From NCBI GenBank assembly GCA_036877525.1, contig JAZGTH010000009.1, positions 702,001 through 766,000 of the forward strand: a stretch of DNA of 64,000 bases, read 5' to 3'. Each line of letters opens with the position of its first letter. Positions within the stretch are counted from its first letter, which is position 1. Shown one piece after another: positions 53,501-61,014 of this stretch. Below the pieces are notes generated by a model that did not search any database, was not told where the DNA came from, and was given only the letters and a program-made list of their open reading frames with translations. This stretch comes from Chromobotia macracanthus. Taxonomy: Eukaryota > Chordata > Actinopteri > Cypriniformes > Botiidae. A program made the position numbers and the translations under genes.

Positions 53501-55874
53501 TTTTGGCAATGTTGTGCTGCAGATGCCGTTTTGTGCTATTTACCCAGAACACAGACCAAATAACTAAAGGACAACGACATATTTCAGAGAATAATGATGA
53601 AGCTGCTAAACTGTATCTGCTGAAGCTTTTGAAGTCCCTTTTAGAAAGCAGCAAGTGACAAAGTTGTACACAGTCATACATGATAAATTTAGACACAGTG
53701 GACACTGTGGAATAATGTTTGTGTTATTTGGAAATGAGTCTCAAATGAAATACTAATAAACCACCCACACACAAAATCAGAAAGCACTTTCTCTGTCAGG
53801 CAAGCACTGATCCAATCTGATAACTGTACACATCATCTGGGAGAAAGAGCACATGGATTTTTGTATCATTTAACTTGGAACCAGATACTGCGTTGATATA
53901 ACAGGTATATTTACATGCAAACATTTCACTAAAACTGAATTAATTCAATCTGATTGCAGGTTACAAATTCAAATATTTCTTTACATATGTCTTCCAAACG
54001 AAAGTTCTGCACAAGTGCATAACGTCAACGTCAAGTTCACACCAAACAAGCAATCGAAATAAAACATGAACATAACACAAAATAAGCTAATAAAGATTTT
54101 TGCCTTATTTACATATAAAATGTTTTTATATGTTTTCACTTTACCCAGCCAACAAAGAAAATTAGAATCATCTTTCAACATCCTGTCTGGCTTCACAACA
54201 TTCCTCCTCCAGTATTTAAATATTAAAGAAGTTAACATGCTCACTATTGCATGGCACCAGGTTTTTTATTCTTTCAGGTCAACAGCACCCCTTCAACCCC
54301 ATCAAACTTTCATTCAGGCCAAACCCAATCAGATTACATCATCAGTCTGATTACTAGCACATTACATATAACACAACTGTATTTATCAACTAAAGATAAG
54401 TATCTTTACACAAATACACATGAAATGAACTCTAAGTATCATTATATAAGGCTGTGTCATGACTCAAATGTCTAGAAGATGGAGGGAGGAAAATAAACAT
54501 TTATATCCTGCATTAGTCGGCTGTTATTTTCAGTTTCAGTTTATACAGCATGCATTTTTAATGTAATGGAAATCACATTTTTCCTTTTCTGATGCAAAGC
54601 AATATTGTACGTCCCTTCAGGCAAACACAATAGGTAAACTGTTGTTTCCAAATATTTAATTAGAGTTCTGCAAATCTGATGCTATATTCAGATATTCAGG
54701 AAAAGAATAATGGAAAAGTGTAATTAAGTCCGTCACAGATAAATAACATCTATTCTTTCCTAAACATTACTGAGGCTGACTTTCCTTTTATGAGATCCAA
54801 CTGCATATAAATACATAACAACAAACCCATCAGATGGGCTGTCTGTTTTACTTCCAGACTGAATTTAAGGGTGACAGGGTGAGAGTTATATGATGCAGAC
54901 AACATGAATGAATTCATGGTGGTAAAGGACATGTAAAATATGAGCTCTCTTACCCCTGCTGCAAATCCCAAGCTGCCATCCAAGATCCGTTTCTGTGAGA
55001 AACAGAGATGAAGAAAGTGTACACAGATTAACTGAATGTATTCATTAACCCAAACGTAAAAATTGCCATTATCCCCCCCAGAACCCAAACAACTTCCTGT
55101 GGAACACAAGCTTTGATTTTTTACGAATATCCCGACTACTCTATTCCATATAATACAATTAATGGGGACTTGTAAACTAACAAAAACAAAACAATTAGAG
55201 TAACACGAAAGAAGTCCCTATAATTAGTGTACTATATAGATCAGCTGTTGTGAACTGATCTATTTAAATATTATGACATTTCACATAGTCGACGTAACAG
55301 CATTAATGTAACTTCAGCAACTGTTAAACCTGACATGACATATTCAGCTCCATATTTGATTTGAGGGGTAGCAGAGGCGACAGTCATCAGAAAATAACGT
55401 GCTGCTCCTCAAACATGCCTTCAGAAGACTCGAAGCACAGAAATACAGTCATACAGAACCTCTTTAATGATGCTGTTTTGGTTATTTTGGGACTTGACAT
55501 CACCAGTTCTCATTCACTTCACTGTATGGACAGCAGTGATCAGTACATTTTTCAACATTTCTCTGTTTTGTTCCATAACAAGAAAGTCATTCAGTTTAAA
55601 CCAACATGAAATGAGTAAATAGCGACATTAATTTCAGCTCTTTTAAGCTTCTCCATATCGTCCTACGTTACAAACTTGCCCATAATCATTCTAAAGATAA
55701 GAAAGGTTTAATAATCAAATATGTGCAGTACAATATTACAAAACCTACAGTTATACAGTTTCTCACCTGTCTGCTGGAGAAGATGAAGACCAGAGCTGCC
55801 CCAGCCGCAGTAAGACCCCAGGTGAAGAGAGTCCCCAGCAGGGCCTGGACCACAGGACTGAGGCCTGGAAGCAT
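2396..55874 (-). CDS. slc39a11: slc39a11 (ZIP11 zinc transporter), 5' part of the coding sequence, five exons, continues beyond the left edge
   Basis: ZIP11 is a GufA-type member of the SLC39 (ZIP) family that moves zinc into the cytosol; family work places it at Golgi and other internal membranes. I matched the translated exons to vertebrate ZIP11 from memory: the N-terminus QALLGTLFTWGLTAAGAALV, then RILDGSLGFAAGVMLAASYW, a variable loop ending ELSIRIGR, then DKVENGEVYQ and LLILAITIHNIP. Joining 55874-55767, 54992-54954, 47041-46883, 21478-21337 and 2563-2396 gives one open frame of 205 residues with phases 0/0/0/1/1. Predicted membrane segments lie near residues 8-32, 42-60, 75-98 and 190-205. 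The H202-N203 of the HNIPEG metal-binding motif is present; the next exon must supply EG. About 135 C-terminal residues (remaining TM helices) are missing because the window ends. Identity is confident; the exact start is the only ATG in exon 2 that fits the family N-terminus. Confidence 0.93.
3955..4060. repeat. Degenerate GTTGCTAGGGTGT-type repeat fragment
   Basis: Contains TTGCTATGCTG and GTTGCTAGGGTGTTTTGGGT, resembling a degenerate cyprinid interspersed or tandem repeat built on TTGCTATG/GTTGCTAGG. Recognised from memory only, with unclear ends. Confidence 0.35.
6481..6660. mobile_element. Fold-back MITE (GGATAGTTCA ... TGAACTATCC)
   Basis: Left end AAGGATAGTTCATCATTTAC and right end TGTGTGAACTATCCCTT are inverted repeats. 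The interior ACTCACCCTTGTG / GACATGAGGGTGAG also pairs, giving an almost full-length palindrome with a small internal deletion on the left arm. This is an abundant cyprinid non-autonomous DNA element. TTAA precedes the left end. Confidence 0.8.
8935..9165 (+). pseudogene. Tc1/mariner-type transposase remnant (C-terminal part)
   Basis: Translation of 8998-9024 gives PDLNPPEHL, the conserved DLNPIEHLW region around the third catalytic Asp/Glu of Tc1-like DDE transposases. A +1 frameshift then gives MLDQQ...TSQLQDF...VW, corresponding to the helix region that follows, and the DNA continues CACAAGGGGATCTACATGAT, resembling the usual terminal GGPT[RQ]Y end. The reading frame is broken by at least one frameshift and a stop; only the C-terminus remains. 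Inactive relic in intron 5. Confidence 0.65.
9857..10255. repeat. Degenerate 12-bp array (consensus ACAGACGCAAAC) with an internal duplication
   Basis: About 33 units of a 12-bp motif, with shorter 6-bp GCAGAC and ACACA stretches mixed in. A composite block around ACGAAGACGCAGACGCAGAC occurs twice, at 9921 and 10073, an offset of 152 bp. Towards the right end the unit changes in order: CAGACG, then CTGACG (from about 10158), then CTGACA (from about 10207). Overlapping reading frames on both strands are low-complexity by-products. Confidence 0.93.
10483..10659. mobile_element. Non-autonomous DNA transposon (MITE) with about 45-bp degenerate terminal inverted repeats
   Basis: Left end CAGGGCTATTCAACTGCAGT matches the reverse complement of the right end (CAGTTTTTCTCAACTGCGGT) with mismatches. 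The interior contains AACCCTAATTAAACCTGAAC and GTTTGATTAGGGCAGGAA, known from common fish hAT-type MITEs. No clear target-site duplication is left, so class assignment is tentative. Confidence 0.65.
13411..19189. repeat. 31-bp minisatellite, about 186 copies
   Basis: A 31-bp unit contains ATTATATTGTGCACATTC followed by TACATCT and one of three main variants: CTGAACTC, CTCAACTC or CTCCACTC (rarer CTCAGCTC and CTCCGCTC). The 8-bp palindrome TGTGCACA recurs in nearly every unit. The array spans 5.78 kb inside intron 5. Long runs of pure GA variant (for example about 16021-16340) alternate with mixed blocks, and short or broken units cluster near 14370-14600, 14890-15100, 15260-15420, 17900-18290 and 19005-19020. 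As 31 is not a multiple of 3, all three plus frames are visited and long reading frames appear that are artefacts of the repeat. Confidence 0.98.
19480..19690. promoter_or_regulatory. Candidate enhancer just right of the 31-bp array
   Basis: Not AT-biased like its flanks. Holds CAGCTG (twice, 19497 and 19522 regions), a TEAD-type ACATTCCA near 19570, CATGGAATATTT, and a double homeobox cluster TTAATTAGCTCTAATT near 19618-19633. Motif density suggests regulatory DNA, but conservation cannot be assessed here. Confidence 0.25.
21337..21478 (-). CDS. slc39a11: slc39a11 coding exon 5 (residues 103-149 plus 1 nt), ends at a GC donor
   Basis: The acceptor TTTTTTACAG ends at 21479. The exon encodes the hydrophilic loop between TM3 and TM4: GVGTDPHMALALPSDAKLAK, then a lysine-rich stretch, then EEDELSIRIGRTGVHS. 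ELSIRIGR is the recognisable ZIP11 landmark. To join in frame with exon 6 (completing the D of DKVENGE) the exon must end in TCAG at 21337, where the next bases are GCAAGA, a GC-type donor. An in-frame alternative GT donor lies 21 nt earlier (GT at 21357-21356) and would remove GRTGVHS. The loop is poorly conserved in the family, so its length may vary. Confidence 0.88.
23404..23560. repeat. 27-bp tandem repeat, 5.8 copies
   Basis: Units start at 23404, 23431, 23458, 23485, 23512 and 23539. Each contains AGTTCAGCCACAG followed by ATACAGTTACCTGT. The copies are identical except for the truncated last one, indicating recent amplification. Intron 4 of slc39a11. Confidence 0.95.
26031..26156 (+). 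mobile_element. DANA/V-SINE-like element (tRNA-derived), short copy
   Basis: A tRNA-like head (CAGCTCAACTGGTGCAACAT, then GGTCATGGGTTCACTCTCC as a B box) is followed by a tail AAGTCACTTTGAATGAAAAC and ATCTGCCAAATGCATAAATG. That tail matches the widespread cyprinid and teleost V-SINE 3' end. Central part shortened. Intron 4. Confidence 0.8.
31016..31066. repeat. Overlapping inverted repeats (mutually exclusive hairpins)
   Basis: TCTCTTATACT (31016-31026) pairs with AGTATAAGAGA (31036-31046), while AGATTAAGTATAAG (31030-31043) pairs perfectly with CTTATACTTAATCT (31053-31066). The two stems share bases, so only one can form at a time. Preceded by a poly(A) run. Confidence 0.85.
32475..32494. 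repeat. (AC)n microsatellite
   Basis: About ten AC dinucleotides, intron 4. Confidence 0.8.
36392..36412. repeat. (ACGC)n microsatellite
   Basis: Five tandem ACGC units ending in ACTACTG, intron 4. Confidence 0.85.
38047..38072. repeat. 11-bp inverted repeat
   Basis: CAGAAAATATT and AATATTTTCTG flank AAAA. AT-rich, so chance formation is plausible. Confidence 0.6.
42693..42730. repeat. Perfect 17-bp inverted repeat with 4-nt loop
   Basis: Arms TTTGATAATTGATATTT (42693-42709) and AAATATCAATTATCAAA (42714-42730) are exact reverse complements, separated by TGAT. Intron 4. Could be a hairpin in RNA or a cruciform; function unknown. Confidence 0.9.
46883..47041 (-). CDS. slc39a11: slc39a11 coding exon 4 (residues 50-102)
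   Basis: The acceptor TTTTCCTTAG ends at 47042 and the donor GTGAGT starts at 46882. The 53 codons begin VMLAASYWSLLAPAIEMA and end FVYIADVMMPFL, matching ZIP11 TM2, the following loop and TM3. Phase 0 on both sides. The open frame continues past the donor for about 29 codons that have no family similarity, confirming the splice site. Confidence 0.94.
47312..47370. repeat. (AT)n microsatellite
   Basis: About 59 bp of alternating A and T with a TGTGTATATATG interruption. Intron 3, about 270 bp upstream (transcript sense) of coding exon 4. Confidence 0.9.
48240..48310. promoter_or_regulatory. Paired inverted octamer motifs
   Basis: ATGCAAAT at 48264-48271 and ATTTGCAT at 48295-48302 are exact inverted octamer (POU) sites 23 bp apart. 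Possible POU/Oct-bound element within intron 3; inference. Confidence 0.25.
48735..49028 (+). mobile_element. HE1-like tRNA-derived SINE, copy 1
   Basis: tRNA-like head GTGGCTACTGGTTAAAGAGC with a B-box-like CACCAGTTCAGTTC, then GAGCAAAGCCCCTTACCCC, TGCCCACTGTTCCGGGTGTG and a tail GGGTTTAATGCAGAGGACAA. It shares this order with the elements at 51928 and 63766. The family name is from memory of similar fish SINEs. Confidence 0.75.
50426..50596. repeat. Pyrimidine-rich microsatellite (CTGT/CTCT/CCGT)
   Basis: Plus strand is almost pure pyrimidine plus G in CTGT and CTCT steps, starting with CTGTCCCTC-type units and ending in (CTGT)n and (CT)n. It generates overlapping low-complexity reading frames on both strands. 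Intron 3. Confidence 0.93.
51928..52175 (+). mobile_element. HE1-like tRNA-derived SINE, copy 2
   Basis: Head GGGCAGTTGTGGCCCACTGG, then GAGCAAGGCACTTAACCCCC, CTGCCCACTGCTCCGGGTGT, GGTTAAATGCAGGTCACATT and a tail GACAAATGTCACTTTCACTT. Same architecture as copy 1 but more complete at both ends. Confidence 0.8.
52222..52330. repeat. CACG/CAGG microsatellite
   Basis: Tetranucleotide mixture of CACG, CAGG and occasional CATG. The flanks are themselves a duplication: CATCAGAAGCTCTCAACCTT at 52202 recurs in diverged form near 52366. Confidence 0.9.
54954..54992 (-). CDS. slc39a11: slc39a11 coding exon 3 (residues 37-49), 39-bp micro-exon
   Basis: The acceptor TTTCTCACAG ends at 54993. Thirteen codons read KRILDGSLGFAAG, and the donor GTAAGA starts at 54953. 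The peptide matches the conserved ZIP11 segment joining TM1 to TM2. At only 39 bp it is easily missed by gene finders. Both boundaries are phase 0, so skipping it would keep the frame but delete 13 conserved residues. Confidence 0.92.
54993..55766 (-). other. slc39a11: slc39a11 intron 2 (774 bp)
   Basis: Short intron between coding exons 2 and 3 with a GTGAGA donor and a TTTCTCACAG acceptor. No repeat or RNA gene recognised. Confidence 0.85.
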
Positions 55875-55884
55875 GCTGTCTGTG
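55767..55884 (-). CDS. slc39a11: slc39a11 coding exon 2 (residues 1-36)
   Basis: The acceptor is TTTTATCAG ending at 55885. Ten untranslated bases precede the ATG at 55874. Thirty-six codons end with ...FSSRQ followed by the donor GTGAGA at 55766. The peptide begins MLPGLSPVVQALLGTLFTWG, very close to the vertebrate ZIP11 N-terminus, and covers the first transmembrane helix. Phase 0 at the 3' end. The raw reading frame runs on past the donor, but the family match stops exactly at it. Confidence 0.93.
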
Positions 55885-58168
55885 CTGATAAAATACAGAA
55901 GAAAAAGAGGGATGCAGGATCTGTTTATTCATCCCACAGGAGGGTGTGAAACACATCCTGTTTATCTAGGATTCAGGACTGCAAACAGTGGCCGTCTGTA
56001 ACTCAAGTCCATCTTTGAAAGGTTCTGTTTATTTATACTGAATTTACATTCACAACATAAACACGTCAAACGAACGTAACTAACGCAGCAATACTGCATT
56101 AAACACTGCTGTAAAATCACGGCCATACACATCAACATCACACACACATCACATCAAAACTCTCACACGCACAGCTGATCGTACAGCTGAGCGTACAGCT
56201 GAGCGTACAGCTGAGCGTACAGCTGAGCGTACAGCTGAGCGTACAGCTGGTCGTACAGCTGGTCGTACAGCTGGTCGTACAGCTGAGCATACAGCTGAGC
56301 ATACAGCTGATCATACAGCTGATCATACAGCTGGTCATACAGCTGATCATACAGCTGAGCATACAGCTGAGCATACAGCTGATCATACAGCTCATAGCTG
56401 GTCATACAGCTGATCATACAGCTGGTCATACAGCTGGTCATACAGCTGAGCATACAGCTGAGCATACAGCTGGTCATACAGCTGATCATACAGCTGATCA
56501 TACAGCTGATCATACAGCTGGTCATACAGCTGATCATACAGCTGAGCATACAGCTGAGCATACAGCTGATCATACAGCTGGTCATACAGCTGATCATACA
56601 GCTGGTCATACAGCTGATCATACAGCTGGTCATACAGCTGAGCATACAGCTGAGCATACAGCTGGTCATACAGCTGATCATACAGCTGATCATACAGCTG
56701 GTCATACAGCTGGTCATACAGCTGGTCATACAGCTGGTCATACAGCTGGTCATACAGCTGGTCATACAGCTGATCATACAGCTGGTCATACAGCTGGTCA
56801 TACAGCTGATCATACAGCTGATCATACAGCTGGTCATACAGCTGATCATACAGCTGGTCATACAGCTGAGCATACAGCTGAGCATACAGCTGATCATACA
56901 GCTGGTCATACAGCTGGTCATACAGCTGGTCATACAGCTGGTCATACAGCTGGCCATACAGCTGGTCATACAGCTGATCATACAGCTGGTCATACAGCTG
57001 AGCATACAGCTGGTCATACAGCTGAGCATACAGCTGGTCATACAGCTGGTCATACAGCTGATCATACAGCTGATCATACAGCTGATCATACAGCTGATCA
57101 TACAGCTGGTCATACAGCTGGTCATACAGCTGGTCATACAGCTGGTCATACAGCTGATCATACAGCTGGTCATACAGCTGGTCATACAGCTGGTCATACA
57201 GCTGATCATACAGCTGATCATACAGCTGGTCATACAGCTGGTCATACAGCTGATCATACAGCTGGTCATACAGCTGGTCATACAGCTGATCATACAGCTG
57301 GTCATACAGCTGGTCATACAGCTGGTCATACAGCTGGTCATACAGCTGGTCATACAGCTGAGCATACAGCTGATCATACAGCTGGTCATACAGCTGGTCA
57401 TACAGCTGGTCATACAGCTGATCATACAGCTGGTCATACAGCTGGTCATACAGCTGGTCATACAGCTGGTCATACAGCTGATCATACAGCTGATCATACA
57501 GCTGGTCATACAGCTGATCATACAGCTGAGCATACAGCTGAGCATACAGCTGGTCATACAGCTGGTCATACAGCTGGTCATACAGCTGGTCATACAGCTG
57601 AGCATACAGCTGGTCATACAGCTGATCATACAGCTGGTCATACAGCTGAGCATACAGCTGGTCATACAGCTGGTCATACAGCTGGTCATACAGCTGGTCA
57701 TACAGCTGGTCATACAGCTGGTCATACAGCTGATCATACAGCTGGTCATACAGCTGAGCATACAGCTGGTCATACAGCTGGTCATACAGCTGATCATACA
57801 GCTGGTCATACAGCTGGTCATACAGCTGGTCATACAGCTGGTCATACAGCTGATCATACAGCTGGTCATACAGCTGGTCATACAGCTGGTCATACAGCTG
57901 ATCATACAGCTGGTCATACAGCTGAGCATACAGCTGGTCATACAGCTGGTCACGTGACTGTCATACATGACCATCACACACGCTGCTCATTCCTTCATTG
58001 TGTGACGTGATGAAGGCAGTGTAATATTATCTTATGCCACAGGCTGCAAGACTCCAGCAAAGTGTGTCTTCTGAATCACGGCGTTGTATTAACAGTCGCA
58101 TTTCTGAAACGCAGAGTAAGATCATCGACAGTTTTATGTGACACTATAAACTCCTGAACGCTACTCAC
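55885..58168 (-). other. slc39a11: slc39a11 intron 1 (5' UTR intron), mostly a 12-bp tandem array
   Basis: Runs from the GTGAGT donor at 58168 to the TATCAG acceptor at 55885, about 2.28 kb. Of this, 1.78 kb is the CAGCTG-containing array described separately. About 220 bp of unique sequence separates the array from exon 1 and about 290 bp separates it from exon 2. Confidence 0.65.
56172..57948. repeat. 12-bp tandem array (consensus CAGCTGGTCATA), about 148 copies
   Basis: The unit CAGCTG[GA][TG]C[AG]TA repeats with almost perfect 12-bp phasing for 1.78 kb. Main variants have GGTCATA, GATCATA or GAGCATA after CAGCT; the left edge (56172-56282) carries GAGCGTA and GGTCGTA variants. One irregular step is visible near 56391-56400. 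Every unit contains the palindromic E-box CAGCTG, and the GATCA variants add TGATCA. Because 12 is a multiple of 3, the minus strand stays open for 604 codons as a tetrapeptide SCM[TIL] repeat; I read this as a by-product, since the array lies in a 5' UTR intron and has no signal or family similarity. Confidence 0.97.
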
Positions 58169-58230
58169 GCTGCACTGCCACCAAATGAACGCAGCCACTT
58201 CCTGCTTCCCTGTGCGCGCGTGGCGTTTTC
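58169..58230 (-). other. slc39a11: slc39a11 non-coding exon 1 (5' UTR), start approximate
   Basis: On the minus strand the sequence GCAGTGCAGC is followed by GTGAGT, a near-consensus 5' splice site, with the exon's last base at 58169. No ATG occurs between the inferred promoter and this donor, so the exon would be purely 5' UTR, and the coding exon at 55884 has its own acceptor. The transcription start is inferred from a CCAAT box at 58241-58245 and an ETS-type site near 58196-58203, and could be tens of bases off. Not confirmed by transcript data. Confidence 0.6.
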
Positions 58231-58275
58231 TCGAGCTCCTATTGGTCAGCGCATACTGACGTCTTTTTAAAGTGA
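58190..58275 (-). promoter_or_regulatory. slc39a11: Putative slc39a11 core promoter
   Basis: Reading the minus strand, this short segment holds an ATF/CREB-type TGACGTC at 58257-58263, an inverted CCAAT (ATTGG on plus, 58241-58245), several CpG/GCGC steps at 58212-58221 and an ETS-type AGGAAGTG (CACTTCCT on plus, 58196-58203). There is no clear TATA box at the right distance, so it resembles a housekeeping TATA-less promoter. It sits immediately upstream of the inferred exon 1 donor. Motif-based inference only. Confidence 0.5.
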
Positions 58276-60609
58276 CCGCGTCAGTCCTGCTCCAGCAGGT
58301 CATGTATGGCGTTTGATACAGCTGACCTGATGAGATGCTGTGAGGGTCTGACTGATGGCCTTTCAGCTGTGCTCTTTGTTCTTTGTATCAATACAGAAGA
58401 CTGAGATCATGATAAATAAATGATTCAGTCCATGCAGAAAGTCTTCTGCGTTATGTTGCAGTTCAGAGGACAGAAAACAGCTGCACTAACATGTATGTGA
58501 GCAGAAAGAGATCAGATCAGATAGATTACTCATGCACAACAGTGTGTTAGAGAAGTAAAGGGTTTATTTGACAGGAAGTTGACAGTAATTCCACATATGT
58601 ATCCATGTAATTAATGTACAGTGATGGCTGTATAGCTTGCTGGATGTGAAGTGCTTTCAGCTCAAACTGTACATTGAATAACATCTCCAAATATATGTAT
58701 GATAAAGTTTTCAGGTATTACCTGTAGCATGAAAGAGCTATTAATCCCAGCATGAGAAAACAGCCCTGCTCACACATCTGTAGCTGTTCTGCATACACTG
58801 CAGAATGTTAATCTCTGAGACGTTTTTAAACCATATTTCTTATTAAATAATATTTCTTTTTTCAAAAAAAGAAAGTGACAAGAAAGAAAAAGTGAAGCCT
58901 AACAGCAAACATAAATCACCTGTCTGTCTATTTAAAATGGTCTAAAATAGTTTTCATTTTTCTGTCAAAGGTCCCTTGAACTATTCTTTGTGCATACAAT
59001 TGATCAAACTGAGTGACTCCCAGAACTTTTTCTAAAGGAACTAACCTCCTCTGCTCTATTAATAAACTGGCATGTACACTCATTTACACTTTTTGTAGGA
59101 TTTTCTCAAAAACATTAAGCACCACTTAATGGGCCACTTGTGAAATACTTCTTTGTTGACATTTTGAAATTTAGTATAGATTTTTTTGCCCTGGAAATTA
59201 TATTTCATTGTAATGATTTCAGTAAAAAGGTTTAATTAAAAAAACTTTACAATTTTAGAATTTCTCAAATTAAAAGCATTTTGGTATTTTTCCCATTTCA
59301 CTTTAATGGCAACCCTTAAACAAAAACATCCATGTTTGAGAATCTCTATTACATCTTGTTTGCTTCAGTAGAAGCCAGGAAATCTGACCTTTTGTACAAA
59401 GCAGTTAACATGGTCAAAGTTACAGATTTTCTTGCTTTTCATTAGGGACCTAGAAGTTTAATAATGCAGTATCTTAACTACGTCACATCATAGCTTTTCT
59501 TTGGTTTAATGTCTGTTAGATTTCCTTCAGATGATGTTGATGCTTTCTTGTGTGTACTGTCCTTCCGTTTATTATTCTACCTGTGATGCTTGATGACTAA
59601 ATTCTTAGAAATTACAGCATGTTTGTAAAACAGATGGTATGCTCCAGTAAAGAAATACAGGAAAACTCAAGCCCACACCAGTGAAACTGAACACTGGCAA
59701 TACAGATTTATTGGTGAGGACTGAATACCTGTCTGTAAGCTACCCAGAGTTATTTGGGGCCCCTCAAACTTGCAAACTTGCAATCTATCAAATGCTCACA
59801 GTACAAAGCCATTTCCAAGTTTACATCAGCATGCCAATGGAACGTTCCAAACTATAAGAATCAGGAATGATTTCATGGAAATGGGAGTAGACTGATTTTC
59901 AAAACAATTTGTAAATTACATAACATTTCTCTACCAAAAATGGTCAATGAGGTGAGTGTATAAAATCCTCTCACCAATGATCACCTCCCACTGTTTTCTT
60001 GAATCTCTTGGGAAGTTCACTGTGAGAATTGCGGTATTCCAGCTATGCGTGTCTGAGGAGGAACAGCACTAAGGTGATCGCTCATTACTGTTGCCCTTTT
60101 ATCTGCAACCATTTTCAGCCACTGAGGCCTTGTGCACCCCATCCAACGATAAATGAATCACTGAGCAACAAACAAAGACAATCAGCACAACACATAAACA
60201 CTGGAGGGTGAAAACAGCGCATTAAAACAAGCAGAGGGAGACAGCCTGGATTCATCACTCATCACTGGGGATGTATCTGGAAAGTGGGTGGCCTAGAGGG
60301 GAAGTTGGGGGTTGATCAGCTCAGATTGACCCCCCACTGAACTGCAGAGGGGTGGTGTGAAGAAGGAAAATGAGTGGGAGAGAGCAAGGGAGTGTGAAAG
60401 AAAAAGGGTGGATGAACCTTTTAAGGAGAATGTTTAGTTATAAAAACAAAAGTATTGTAACAGATGGCACCTTGGAAACCTCATAACAGTGGATTGGACC
60501 AAGCCGGCACAGCTTATCACATAACAGGGCAGACGGGGAAAGGCTGTCAAGGAATGAGTTTCCACACACACACACACACACATTCACACTCTGGGCGCTG
60601 CTGGGGGGA
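58276..60609. other. Head-to-head intergenic region between slc39a11 and the receptor gene
   Basis: About 2.3 kb between the two inferred promoters. No exon on either strand, no large transposon. The right part (60250-60420) is G/purine-rich on plus. Could contain elements shared by the divergent genes. Confidence 0.7.
60563..60582. repeat. (CA)n microsatellite upstream of the receptor TATA box
   Basis: About nine to ten CA units some 30 bp upstream of TATATAAG. Length variation here could affect the receptor promoter; inference. Confidence 0.8.
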
Positions 60610-60617
60610 TATATAAG
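60610..60617 (+). promoter_or_regulatory. TATA box of the somatostatin-receptor-like gene
   Basis: TATATAAG lies about 400 bp upstream of the receptor ATG in a G-rich context (CTGGGGGGATATATAAG). A start site about 25-30 bp downstream (around 60640) would be expected. No other good TATA box lies between here and the ATG. Inference from motif and position. Confidence 0.5.
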
Positions 60618-60639
60618 AACTCACCAGCAGGGTTCAACA

Positions 60640-61014
60640 CCCAGTAGATTCCTCTGAGGGCTGCTATGCAGTTTGGGTTTTTCTCCCTCAGAAATCTATC
60701 AGCAAACATCTTACATGCCCTTTAAGTGCCAGAGAGAGTAACAGGTTCTGGGTAAAGTATGCTTTTCCTCAAAACGTAGAATGAGATTTTTTATGCCCAA
60801 TACTGAAGTTCTTGAAATGAGAAAGTAAACCAGCCTCAAGGACAAGAGAAGAAACAATATTGAAGGATGTAATCTTGTAGTGAGGACAATTTTTTCAGCA
60901 ACATCTTGGAATTAGTTTGCCTTGCATTGTTTTTGGATTTTGCATCATTTTTCTTTTTCTTCCTAACCCTGTTTAAACTTCTGAATAAACTTCTATAAGG
61001 ACAAGAAACCAGCA
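60640..61014 (+). other. Receptor 5' UTR region, with several upstream ATGs and a possible small intron
   Basis: Between the inferred start site and the receptor ATG there are several upstream ATGs (for example near 60667, 60758, 60781 and 60793). A donor-like GGTAAAGT occurs at about 60750. Near the ATG, a long pyrimidine tract (TTTTTCTTTTTCTTCC) is followed by TATAAG|GACAAG at about 60999. This could be a 5' UTR intron that would remove most upstream ATGs. Without transcript data, a continuous leader with short uORFs is equally possible. Confidence 0.35.

Larger units (their letters stand above)
47042..54953 (-). other. slc39a11: slc39a11 intron 3 (7.9 kb)
   Basis: Bounded by a GTAAGA donor and a TTTTCCTTAG acceptor. 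It carries an (AT)n run (47312-47370), two HE1-like SINE copies (48735-49028 and 51928-52175, both on plus), a CT/GTCT pyrimidine tract (50426-50596) and a CGCA/GGCA microsatellite (52222-52330). The SINE copies explain much of the 113-aa and 70-aa reading frames found here. No coding exon seen. Confidence 0.8.
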
